Shown: positions 1 to 6,089, numbered from the stretch's first letter. The stretch is DNA of 6,534 nucleotides from Deltaproteobacteria bacterium (GCA_012514925.1 JAAYZI010000049.1:1-6534); one strand, 5' to 3'. The notes: generated by a model from the letters alone, not told the origin. Numbers and translations are program-made.

Positions 1-163
1 GCCAATATTAGGTCGTACCAGATTGGATGACCTTACGTTTTATGAAGAAATCTAACATTGTCTGTGTGATGGTACCCGTCTACTTGAGTATTAGATTTAG
101 GGATTACAGAATATTGTCAGTGTAATTATCAGGGGGGAATCGTAGTCGAAAAGTCATCTTGCC
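1..163. other. Non-coding sequence downstream of the 753-residue gene
   Basis: No convincing gene is visible here. It is AT-rich spacer lying 3' of the minus-strand gene that stops at 164. Two imperfect direct copies of a short motif beginning ATTGTC are present at 57-72 and 113-128, matching at 12 of 16 positions. CCAAT near position 2 can pair with ATTGG near 22-26. Neither is strong enough to call an element. Confidence 0.4.
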
Positions 164-2425
164 CTAAAAGGGCTGCCCGAAAGCAGGACCAATGCTCTCA
201 GTTTTCCTCTCAATCGCCAGCCACTCCTTCCCTCTTTGCGACTCTACAATCGTCCAATCGTCATTAAACATCTTAAAGAGCGCCTGCTTGATATCTGCTC
301 CCGGTGCCAACTTTTGGCCGAATTTCACCAATTGAGAGATAAAAGGCATCGGCGCAAGAACTTTAAAATGCGTCAGGCGCACCACCAAATTCTGCTCTAC
401 GTAAGGATCGTCGGGACGAGATGCCTGCCCATCTTGTAAGCGATAAGTCTCACGCATCACCTCATCAATCGCACTAATCGCACGACTGATTAATACAGGA
501 TCTTGTACGCTTCCGAGAAAACCGCGCTCTTCAAGCAAGAAACGGCCCAGATATACCTGTAAACCTTCCGTAGTAAATACGCGTAATGTCGGAACAGGGA
601 AGGATATCTCGGTCATAGCCATGAAGGGCAGCTCAATTGACTTGCGGTTCTTTTCCATTACAAGGTTAACGACAGGCTTGCCACCACACATCTTCCACAG
701 CCCTGCGGCAATGCGGCCCGCAGAGTTAAGCATCCCCACCACCACACGCGCATCCTCTTCATCATGGTAAACCGGTGGTAAACACAAGCTGCGAATCTCA
801 GCTTTTCCCGCTAGACCTAAAAGGGCCTTCTTCACCGCAGTGGAGGTAAACATTTCCTGCCGCATAAAGATACCGCAAGGACCTTCCGCCCAAAACTTTT
901 GATCGTGTCCGTCCCATTCGCACCTGACCATCAGATTCCCCTTTTTGCTGGCCTGGCTGATCTGTGGTAGAAATTCACCGGCACAAGCCGACATCTCCGC
1001 ACGGGTCATCTCAGACACCAACGCAACATGCAGCCGGCCTACCTTCACGCCACCCGCGCCCAACCACGCAGCCGTGAGGATCGCTTCCGAAATCCAGCGA
1101 CGAGCCTCCTCTGTACGCAGTATTATCGCTGGAGCTTGCACTTGAAAAGATGGCGCCGATTGGCCCTTCCCACTCCCACCACAAACTTTAAAAACAATCG
1201 GCTGTAGAGCACCCCCAAGCAAGTTCTTATAGCTCGGCTCCTCCGACACCTCGATGCCTACGGCCATATGGTCCAATTCTGCCGCCCGCGGCAGATGGAT
1301 CGAAACGTAGCACCCAACGTTGTTGTCTCCCCTACCTACGCCAGTGCTTAGCTTACCCCCGATTTCCGTTAGAAAAGCCTCTGCCAATTCAAAGTGTGAC
1401 GCTAACTCCCGACTCCACTGATCCAAAACGGCATCGTCAGCACTAGGCATGAGCCAAATGCTTATGCGAACGGCGCCATTGCAGTCGACCATCACAGAAA
1501 ACTCATTATCCGCGTCATTCGCCGCCTCAATCAGTCTCGCCGCCGAAGATTTGTCCTGAGACGACGCCCCACTCACAAATACCGGTAGGTCTTCTAAACT
1601 CAATTCGCACAGTGGCATATCTTGTGCGCAGAGCCGGATCCTCTCCAACTCCTTACACGCCTGATTTATCACGCCCATCAACAGCCATGACGGTAGCGCT
1701 ACCACCTGTTTTTCAGATGAGAGACTCAATGATACATGACGCTCCACGCCTTCATTTGCAGAAAACAACCACGCCAGCGTATTGTTCAACTCGCAAGACC
1801 CGCTGCTTTCGTGCGGATCGGACAGTTTGTCAAACCAATCAATCAGAGACTCGCAGCACCTAGCCGCAGCCTTACATACCTCATTGATTTCGTTAACCAG
1901 ATCTTGACCACTCCCGTCGCCACTTTCTTGAGATCCATACCCTTCTATTAAATGCGCTAAATCGGCCCGATTAAAGATATCGCGCAGCTTGACCGCAGTA
2001 TCTTTCAGCTTATAAGCCTCTTCAGGAATTTCATAGCGCGCCAATATGCGACACATATTATCCCGCTGGATCCCCTCCTTGGAAAGCCTGTCTGGAATGC
2101 TCTCTAAGCGACTAAACACTCCCATGACGGTACTCGCCAAGCCAACTACTTCCGTTTGCAATTCCTTAAGCTCAAACGTAATCGCCAATCTGTTGGCTAC
2201 CTCAAAACACGTAGCCAACATGGTGTGCGTGGTGGTCAGGACGTCTGGAATAAAACTAACATAAACCTTGTCCAGCCAATCCGAAACTCGCTGTGACAGT
2301 GTAACTTCGCCCCAGCTCCATAAGGGAGCCGATAGCTGCTGCGACCCGGTATCTAAGGGCGGTGTTCGTCGGTTATGATCAGGATGAGGTAACATACACG
2401 AGAGATTGTAGCAGTTACAAAGCAC
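164..2425 (-). CDS. Large hypothetical protein, 753 aa, no recognised domain
   Basis: This is a long uninterrupted frame ending in TAG, which alone makes a real gene likely. I do not recognise the family. The first 40 or so residues are Pro/Ser/Thr rich. Residues about 45-200 look mostly helical, with a Gly/Ser/Asp linker around 162-175. The remainder mixes helices with short beta-like segments, for example around 310-325, 370-378 and 461-470. Cysteines are numerous and scattered without a zinc-binding spacing. No signal peptide or membrane segment is apparent, so a cytoplasmic location is inferred. A Gly-rich stretch at 416-421 (GGSGKG) does not fit a P-loop. The GTG start at 2425 is chosen because a GGGGAGGG Shine-Dalgarno-like run sits 8 nt or less upstream. 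An ATG at 2395 (743 aa) is the alternative but has no visible ribosome site. The gene is divergent from the TIGR03032 gene and appears to be monocistronic within the window. Confidence 0.8.
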   Translation of the reverse strand: MLCNCYNLSCMLPHPDHNRRTPPLDTGSQQLSAPLWSWGEVTLSQRVSDWLDKVYVSFIPDVLTTTHTMLATCFEVANRLAITFELKELQTEVVGLASTVMGVFSRLESIPDRLSKEGIQRDNMCRILARYEIPEEAYKLKDTAVKLRDIFNRADLAHLIEGYGSQESGDGSGQDLVNEINEVCKAAARCCESLIDWFDKLSDPHESSGSCELNNTLAWLFSANEGVERHVSLSLSSEKQVVALPSWLLMGVINQACKELERIRLCAQDMPLCELSLEDLPVFVSGASSQDKSSAARLIEAANDADNEFSVMVDCNGAVRISIWLMPSADDAVLDQWSRELASHFELAEAFLTEIGGKLSTGVGRGDNNVGCYVSIHLPRAAELDHMAVGIEVSEEPSYKNLLGGALQPIVFKVCGGSGKGQSAPSFQVQAPAIILRTEEARRWISEAILTAAWLGAGGVKVGRLHVALVSEMTRAEMSACAGEFLPQISQASKKGNLMVRCEWDGHDQKFWAEGPCGIFMRQEMFTSTAVKKALLGLAGKAEIRSLCLPPVYHDEEDARVVVGMLNSAGRIAAGLWKMCGGKPVVNLVMEKNRKSIELPFMAMTEISFPVPTLRVFTTEGLQVYLGRFLLEERGFLGSVQDPVLISRAISAIDEVMRETYRLQDGQASRPDDPYVEQNLVVRLTHFKVLAPMPFISQLVKFGQKLAPGADIKQALFKMFNDDWTIVESQRGKEWLAIERKTESIGPAFGQPF

Positions 2426-2432
2426 TACTCAA

Positions 2433-2440
2433 CCCTCCCC
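2433..2440 (-). promoter_or_regulatory. Ribosome binding site deciding a GTG start
   Basis: On the minus strand this reads GGGGAGGG. Its GGAGG core (2434-2438) is separated by 8 nt from the GTG at 2425. It favours this GTG over the internal ATG at 2395, which is preceded by CT-rich sequence with no purine run. Confidence 0.6.
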
Positions 2441-2464
2441 CAGGACTTATCCGATTTGCTTCAT

Positions 2465-2470
2465 ATTATA
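2465..2470 (-). promoter_or_regulatory. Probable -10 box for the 753-aa gene
   Basis: The minus strand reads a perfect TATAAT, about 40 nt before the GTG start, which leaves room for a short leader containing the ribosome site. No good TTGACA is seen 16-18 bp further upstream; that region is the GC-rich CGGTATCCG segment next to the mobile element. The call rests on the -10 alone. Insertion of the element may have changed the upstream promoter half. Confidence 0.4.
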
Positions 2471-2549
2471 CGTACCCGGTAAGCGGCATCCGGTATCCGA
2501 TAAGCGTTCAGGTGTAGTGACATATCCAGTAACTGTTTGCATGGATATT

Positions 2550-2567
2550 ACTTTCTCTGGAGAAAGT
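2550..2567. repeat. 18-bp near-palindrome in the core of element copy 1
   Basis: ACTTTCTCTGGAGAAAGT is self-complementary except for the central T/G pair. The same palindrome is perfect in copy 2 at 5921-5938, so it is a conserved part of the element. It could form a cruciform or an RNA hairpin, or bind a dimeric protein. Confidence 0.75.
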
Positions 2568-2603
2568 GAATTTTTACCGCCCTGGCTGAAAACAAAGTTG
2601 TGG

Positions 2604-2632
2604 CCTTAGAGGGGGACTTGTCCCCTCTAAGG
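2604..2632. repeat. G/C-run hairpin in element copy 1
   Basis: CCTTAGAGGGG (2604-2614) is perfectly complementary to CCCCTCTAAGG (2622-2632), with a 7-nt loop. No T-run follows on either strand, so it is not a standard Rho-independent terminator. It lies just left of the conserved right arm, the same relative place as the C9/G10 hairpin of copy 2. Confidence 0.75.
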
Positions 2633-2658
2633 GAAAGCTTTGGTGTTAGTGGATTTTG

Positions 2659-2664
2659 TATAAT
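2659..2664 (+). promoter_or_regulatory. Possible -10 box inside element copy 1 for the TIGR03032 gene
   Basis: A TATAAT lies in the right arm of the element, about 68 nt before the ATG at 2732. Copy 2 has TGTAAT at the equivalent place, so the good -10 match is specific to copy 1. No convincing -35 box is found at normal spacing. It may be a weak or activator-dependent promoter brought in by the element. Confidence 0.35.
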
Positions 2665-2731
2665 CAATTCCATACGTAACCGATTACTTGAAACGAATCA
2701 GTTGTTTGAGCGTCGGCGTCTAAATACCAAC

Positions 2732-3874
2732 ATGGGAACTAAACTGAGTTGTGCTAAGCATAAGAAAAGTCTGAAGAAAGCAAAGAGGGAACGCGAGCCC
2801 TGCATCGCTTTTGTACACACCACCAACCTACCGGCGCTTTTTCAGGATTTACAGATTTCTTTGTTGGTCACCACCTATCAAGCCCAACGGGTCATGACCT
2901 TCTCCGCCCCCAGCCGTTCAAAGATGTTTATGCTGATGAGGGTCTTCCCGCGTCCTACCGGAGTAGCCATAAAAGAAGACGAACTAGCTCTCTGCTCCAT
3001 GAACCAGATCTGGTTTTTCCGCCTGGTCACGAACTTGCGTGACGACCAGGGCAAGCTTATGCCCTACGATTATTTCTTGGCTCCGCGCCGCTCGCATGTG
3101 ACCGGTGACATTGCCGCACACCAGCTAGCCTGGCACAGGGACGAGCTGCTAATTGTTAACACACGCTTCTCCTGCCTCTGCACCTTAGATGAACATTGGT
3201 CTTTCGTGCCAGGTTGGAAGCCTCCTTTTATCTCCAGTTATGCCCCAGAAGATCGCTGCCACCTTAACGGTTTTTGTCTGGATGAACATGGGCCAAAGTA
3301 TGCCACGGCGCTGGGAGCAACCGATCAGCCAGGCGGCTGGCGCGAAAATAAAGCCAGGGGCGGAATCCTTATGGAGGTCCCAAGCGGTGAAATTGTCGCC
3401 CATAACCTCTCGATGCCGCACACTCCCATGCTTTATCGCAATCAGCTGTGGGTGTTGGAATCAGGCAGCGGCAGTTTGCTAACAGTCGACCCCAAAAGCG
3501 GATTAACCGAATTGGTAGTACGCCTGCCCGGATTTTTGAGAGGCCTGTCATTCTTCGATAAGTACGCCTTTATCGGTCTGTGCCAAATCCGCGAGAAAAG
3601 CAACTTCGGCGGGCTGCCGATCGAAGCCATGTTCGATAAATTAAAATGCGCGATTTACGTGGTCGACATCACCACAGGCACCGAAGTGGGCTTGATTGAA
3701 TTCACCAAAGGAGTCGAGGAGCTTTTTGATATTCAAGTTCTTCCGGGGGTTAAAAACCCGCACATCCTGGGCTTTGAAGAGGAAACGATCAACCAAATTA
3801 TGGTCATCCCCCCGCAGTTTGTCGGCGCTTGCACACTTGACCATACGGCGAAACAGCTACGCTCTCAGAATTAA
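2732..3874 (+). CDS. TIGR03032 / DUF4915 family protein
   Basis: The 380-residue product is recognised from motifs typical of the TIGR03032 (DUF4915) family: LLVTTYQAQRV at about 44-53, RPTGVAI at 74-80, HLNGFCLDEHGPKYATALG at 177-195, then PGGWRENKARGG to 211, LSMPHTP at 226-232, LWVLESGSGSL at 239-249, LPGFLRGLSF at 265-274 and FGGLPIE at 292-298. Repeated beta-strand patterns suggest a propeller-like fold. The biochemical function is not established, and no signal peptide is seen. The frame is open back to a GTG at 2600, but those 44 codons are read from the mobile element, so the ATG at 2732 is preferred even though it lacks a clear Shine-Dalgarno site. Residues 5-22 are lysine/arginine rich, and the conserved part starts near residue 25. 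The last 23 codons overlap the convergent phosphatase gene. Family assignment is firm; the start is less so. Confidence 0.88.
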   Translation: MGTKLSCAKHKKSLKKAKREREPCIAFVHTTNLPALFQDLQISLLVTTYQAQRVMTFSAPSRSKMFMLMRVFPRPTGVAIKEDELALCSMNQIWFFRLVTNLRDDQGKLMPYDYFLAPRRSHVTGDIAAHQLAWHRDELLIVNTRFSCLCTLDEHWSFVPGWKPPFISSYAPEDRCHLNGFCLDEHGPKYATALGATDQPGGWRENKARGGILMEVPSGEIVAHNLSMPHTPMLYRNQLWVLESGSGSLLTVDPKSGLTELVVRLPGFLRGLSFFDKYAFIGLCQIREKSNFGGLPIEAMFDKLKCAIYVVDITTGTEVGLIEFTKGVEELFDIQVLPGVKNPHILGFEEETINQIMVIPPQFVGACTLDHTAKQLRSQN

Positions 3875-4721
3875 CCTCGTCTTTCAACGCATCCTGCACC
3901 CTGCGCCACACTTCCTGGTCTTTGCAAACAACAAATTCGGGGTAGCGCAAGCCAACCAACTGACTCGGAGGCGGTAAATCATTTCCCCGAAAATCACTAA
4001 CTACTGCTCCAGCCTCACCGGCAATAAATGCAATCGCGCCACAATCTATAATTGACCCGCTTCTTCCAATCAAAGCGCTGCACTCCCCCAGCAAAATGGA
4101 ATTAAGGCATAGACAGCCCGTCTCCGGAGTGTAGTCGCAGTTCACATCAGTCACACCAAAATCCTTGCCTAAATGCTGCTTCACCACCGGCATTTCCCAT
4201 GTAACGATCCACTCCGCATTACCGCTAAGGTCCAGTCTTTCAAAACCGTTTCCACTTAATACTTGAGCGCTGCTTTGAATGGTTACACCCTTCCCTCGCT
4301 CGGCTCGAAAGAACTTATCCGCCCTGGGCACGAAACAAGCGGCACCCCAAACTCTATCTTGGTCTGCAATCGTCGCAATCACGTTGAAGCGCGGCAAGTT
4401 GTCTCGGAAAAAGCGGGTTCCATCGACAGGGTCTAAATACACGCGCAGATCCGCCTCGGCCGGAAAATACTTCATGTTAAGCGAATGGGCGCATTCTTCA
4501 CCAAAAAATGATATCTCGGGGAAACGCGCCAAAAGTGCGACTTCAATAAAAGCTTGAATCGACAGGTCTGCATCAGTCAGCGCTTCTGAAAAAGGATCGG
4601 ACGTACCCTGTTTGGGCGGCTTGTGCTCCACCCTTGCTTGCACCTCGTAAGCATAGCGCCCGGCCCGCACCAAGAAAGGGGCTAAATAATCAAGCACCTC
4701 CCCAGTCAATTTGGCTTTCAT
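3804..4721 (-). CDS. Inositol monophosphatase family phosphatase
   Basis: The 305-residue product carries the full metal-binding set of the IMPase superfamily: TDAD at 49-52, GEE at 74-76, DPVDGT at 97-102, and the C-terminal D226 in IIDCGAIAFIAGEAGA (the family usually has WD at that spot). Such enzymes hydrolyse phosphate monoesters of inositol, sugars or nucleotides using Mg2+; the actual substrate cannot be read from the sequence. Length is slightly above the usual 260-280. The excess is a tail after about residue 281 that coincides with the overlap with the convergent TIGR03032 gene. The ATG at 4721 is chosen over one at 4739 because AGAGGAG sits 7 nt upstream of it and lies inside the longer frame. 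It starts 42 nt after the epimerase stop, so both are probably in one transcript. A sugar-phosphate substrate is inferred from that neighbour. Confidence 0.88.
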   Translation of the reverse strand: MKAKLTGEVLDYLAPFLVRAGRYAYEVQARVEHKPPKQGTSDPFSEALTDADLSIQAFIEVALLARFPEISFFGEECAHSLNMKYFPAEADLRVYLDPVDGTRFFRDNLPRFNVIATIADQDRVWGAACFVPRADKFFRAERGKGVTIQSSAQVLSGNGFERLDLSGNAEWIVTWEMPVVKQHLGKDFGVTDVNCDYTPETGCLCLNSILLGECSALIGRSGSIIDCGAIAFIAGEAGAVVSDFRGNDLPPPSQLVGLRYPEFVVCKDQEVWRRVQDALKDEVNSESVAVSPYGQVCKRRQTAGG

Positions 4722-4728
4722 ACCCACA

Positions 4729-4735
4729 CTCCTCT
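4729..4735 (-). promoter_or_regulatory. Ribosome binding site of the phosphatase gene
   Basis: The minus strand reads AGAGGAG, 7 nt before the ATG at 4721. It decides between that start and the in-frame ATG at 4739, which lies immediately upstream of this site. Confidence 0.75.
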
Positions 4736-4763
4736 GCATTCAAATAACAAACGCTTAGCGCGA

Positions 4764-5672
4764 TCACGCCTCCATTAAAAATCCGCTCTCATAATAATCG
4801 CGGATCCCCTCCTCTATCGTGAACTTCGGCACGAACCCCAGCTTCTCCTGGGCGAGACTCATATCGCACTGAGTGTACTCTTGATAGTTGCCCTCATAGG
4901 GATTTGGAATATATTCCGGCGTACGGTTCAGCCCCATGACTTGATTTAAGATCTCAACGAGCCGGTTGAAGGTCGTGCTTTGACCGGAACCGCAATTTAC
5001 AATGCACGACTCTTTGGCCTGGGTAGCCGCCAGCAAGTTAGCTTGCACCACATCTTTAACGTAGATGTAATCTCTTTTTTGATTCCCATCCCAAAACAAA
5101 CGCGGGTTACCGCGCCGCATCTGTTGGGCATACTGATAGATCATGGTGGTGCGTTTGCCTTTATGACTTTCGCGCGGCCCATAAACATTGCAGTACCGCA
5201 GCCCCACTATTACGAGGTCCTGATGGCGCGCCGCCAACGTGGTGGCGTACTCTTCCATTAATTTTTTAGATTCGGCGTAAGGGGTATTTAAGTCGAAAGG
5301 CCCATCCTCCCGGTAGGGCGCCGGATTTCGTCCATAGACCGCCGTCGAAGATGCAAAAACAATGCGTCGGCACCCTTGCGAAATCACATGATCGAAAAGT
5401 TTCTGAGAAGACTCATAGTTGGCGCGCATCATTTCGCGCCGATCCAGCACGCGCGTACCATTTATGGCGGCCTGATGAAAGAGCGCATCCAGGGGTGGCA
5501 ACGCCTCCCAATCAATTCCCAAGAAACCAGGATAAAGGATCTTCCCGCTGAATCCGGGTAAACTCTGCTCGGACTCATTGCCGGTAATCAAAACTTCATG
5601 ACCTTGCTCTAAAAGCGCCAGCGCTAAATTGGAACCAATTAACCCGGTTCCACCGGTTACCAAGCATCTCAT
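4764..5672 (-). CDS. NAD-dependent epimerase/dehydratase, HldD-like
   Basis: The 302-residue product is an extended short-chain dehydrogenase. Residues 1-13 hold a Rossmann strand and GGTGLIG, the NAD(P)-binding glycine motif. SST at 108-110 and Y132xxxK136 form the catalytic set. RYCNVYGPRESHKGK (159-173), KRDYIYVKDVV (199-209) and NCGSG (226-230), with a late YIPNPYEGNYQEYTQCD (254-270), closely recall ADP-glyceromanno-heptose 6-epimerase (HldD/RfaD) and related UDP-sugar epimerases. Length is near the 310 residues of HldD. It likely changes the stereochemistry of a nucleotide-linked sugar in the cytoplasm; ADP-heptose is the leading guess, but the substrate is not proven. The ATG at 5672 is preferred to one at 5711 because the glycine motif follows directly and a GAGGGG site precedes it; the extra 13 residues of the longer form are not family-like. 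It is probably the first gene of an operon with the phosphatase. Confidence 0.88.
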   Translation of the reverse strand: MRCLVTGGTGLIGSNLALALLEQGHEVLITGNESEQSLPGFSGKILYPGFLGIDWEALPPLDALFHQAAINGTRVLDRREMMRANYESSQKLFDHVISQGCRRIVFASSTAVYGRNPAPYREDGPFDLNTPYAESKKLMEEYATTLAARHQDLVIVGLRYCNVYGPRESHKGKRTTMIYQYAQQMRRGNPRLFWDGNQKRDYIYVKDVVQANLLAATQAKESCIVNCGSGQSTTFNRLVEILNQVMGLNRTPEYIPNPYEGNYQEYTQCDMSLAQEKLGFVPKFTIEEGIRDYYESGFLMEA

Positions 5673-5679
5673 AATCAGA

Positions 5680-5685
5680 CCCCTC
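5680..5685 (-). promoter_or_regulatory. Ribosome binding site of the epimerase gene
   Basis: The minus strand reads GAGGGG within TGAGGGG, 7 nt before the ATG at 5672. It supports this start over the upstream ATG at 5711. Confidence 0.65.
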
Positions 5686-5732
5686 AGCTTGAGAAATAAA
5701 AAAGGGTGCAATCACATCAAAACCAAGCTCTT

Positions 5733-5761
5733 GATCTACCACCAACCTGCTTTTTTGTCAA
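5733..5761 (-). promoter_or_regulatory. Possible sigma-70 type promoter of the epimerase-phosphatase operon
   Basis: On the minus strand a perfect TTGACA (5756-5761) is followed after 17 bp by TAGATC (5733-5738), a poor match to TATAAT. Spacing and -35 are good but the -10 is weak. The site lies about 60 nt before the preferred start, between the second mobile element and the gene. Confidence 0.4.
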
Positions 5762-5920
5762 AAGTTTACGGCCTTAAGCGCCCTAACGCTATGCATGGCT
5801 CTTCTCTACGGTCACTTGAAGGTGTAACGGTATCCGGTAACCGTCCACGCGTGAAATTGATTAAGCAATTTTCTTTTTTGCCTGGGCGGTAAAATCTCAC
5901 TTCGGCGCGGAATTAATTTC

Positions 5921-5938
5921 ACTTTCTCCGGAGAAAGT
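5921..5938. repeat. Perfect 18-bp palindrome in the core of element copy 2
   Basis: ACTTTCTCCGGAGAAAGT is fully self-complementary with no loop. Copy 1 keeps it with one change at the centre, so selection or recent common origin has preserved it. Confidence 0.85.
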
Positions 5939-5967
5939 AATATTCATGTGAACTGATAGTGCTTTCA

Positions 5968-5992
5968 CCCCCCCCCTTAAAAAGGGGGGGGG
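5968..5992. repeat. C9/G10 homopolymer hairpin in element copy 2
   Basis: Nine C followed by TT (5968-5978) pair with AA followed by nine G (5982-5992), leaving an AAA loop; the G run is ten long, ending at 5993. CA before and TG after extend the stem with one bulged G. No T-run follows on either strand, so termination is doubtful. Such runs are prone to slippage and G-quadruplex formation, and the run lengths may vary or be misread. Confidence 0.8.
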
Positions 5993-6044
5993 GTGTTTGT
6001 AGATTTTGTGTAATCAATTCCGTACGTGAACGCTTACGATTCGT

Positions 6045-6089
6045 AAAAAAGCAGCAGGATGCCCCATCCTTTCTAAAAACCTGCTGCTT
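6045..6089 (-). terminator. Rho-independent terminator of the right-hand gene
   Basis: On the minus strand AAGCAGCAGG (6080-6089) pairs perfectly with CCTGCTGCTT (6049-6058). TTTTTT (6045-6050) overlaps and follows the second arm. The loop is long, 21 nt. It lies 25 nt past the TAG at 6115. Within the loop side, GGATG and CATCC (6057-6069) could form a small competing hairpin. Confidence 0.8.

Larger units (their letters stand above)
2500..2687 (-). mobile_element. MITE-like non-autonomous element, copy 1 (IS66-like ends)
   Basis: This intergenic element is related to copy 2 at 5837-6037. The 46 bp right arm (2642-2687) matches 5992-6037 in direct orientation at 39 of 46 positions. The core (2535-2586) matches 5880-5953 in inverted orientation: GCC.GGGCGGTAAAA, the ACTTTCTC..GAGAAAGT palindrome, then AATAT.CATG. 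The left end reads ATAAGCGTTCA. The right end, on the minus strand, reads GTAATCGGTTACG followed by AATTGATTA. Ends beginning GTAA with TAAGCGTTCA resemble terminal repeats of the IS66 family. There is no transposase gene, so any mobility would depend on a transposase elsewhere. No matching 8-bp target duplication is seen. Strand is set by the core. Exact ends are uncertain, and the left end could lie at 2479. Confidence 0.65.
5837..6037 (+). mobile_element. MITE-like non-autonomous element, copy 2 (IS66-like ends)
   Basis: About 201 bp with terminal inverted repeats. The left end starts GTAACCGTCCACG, and the right end read on the minus strand starts GTAAGCGTTCACG. Both continue into AATTGATTA, and 24 of the first 32 positions match. 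Ends starting GTAA are typical of the IS66 family, which makes 8-bp target duplications, but the flanks here (GGTATCCG and GATTCGTA) do not match. Inside, in order, are GCCTGGGCGGTAAAA (5880-5894), about 22 nt absent from copy 1, the 18-bp palindrome, AATATTCATG, the C9/G10 hairpin and the right arm. No coding capacity is visible. It sits between the epimerase promoter and the terminator of the right-hand gene, so it disrupts no gene. Confidence 0.7.

Noticed and set aside
161..173. GCCCT-AAA-AGGGC hairpin at the stop codon of the 753-aa gene, as a terminator
   Set aside because: The stem is only 5 bp, includes the stop codon itself, and is not followed by a T-run on the minus strand.
1165..1182. 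Gly-rich GGSGKG (residues 416-421 of the 753-aa protein) as an ATP-binding P-loop
   Set aside because: The spacing GxxxxGK[ST] is not met: there is no glycine five positions before the GK, and the residue after K is G.
2492..2499. GGTATCCG as an 8-bp target duplication
   Set aside because: It occurs on the left of both elements but not on the right of either one, so it is not a duplication flanking an insertion.
3189..3482. Plus-strand open frame inside the TIGR03032 gene
   Set aside because: It is a shadow in another frame of a gene with clear family motifs.
3744..3758. GGGTT/AACCC hairpin as a terminator for the phosphatase operon
   Set aside because: The stem is short, lies inside the coding part of the TIGR03032 gene, and has no T-run after it on the minus strand.
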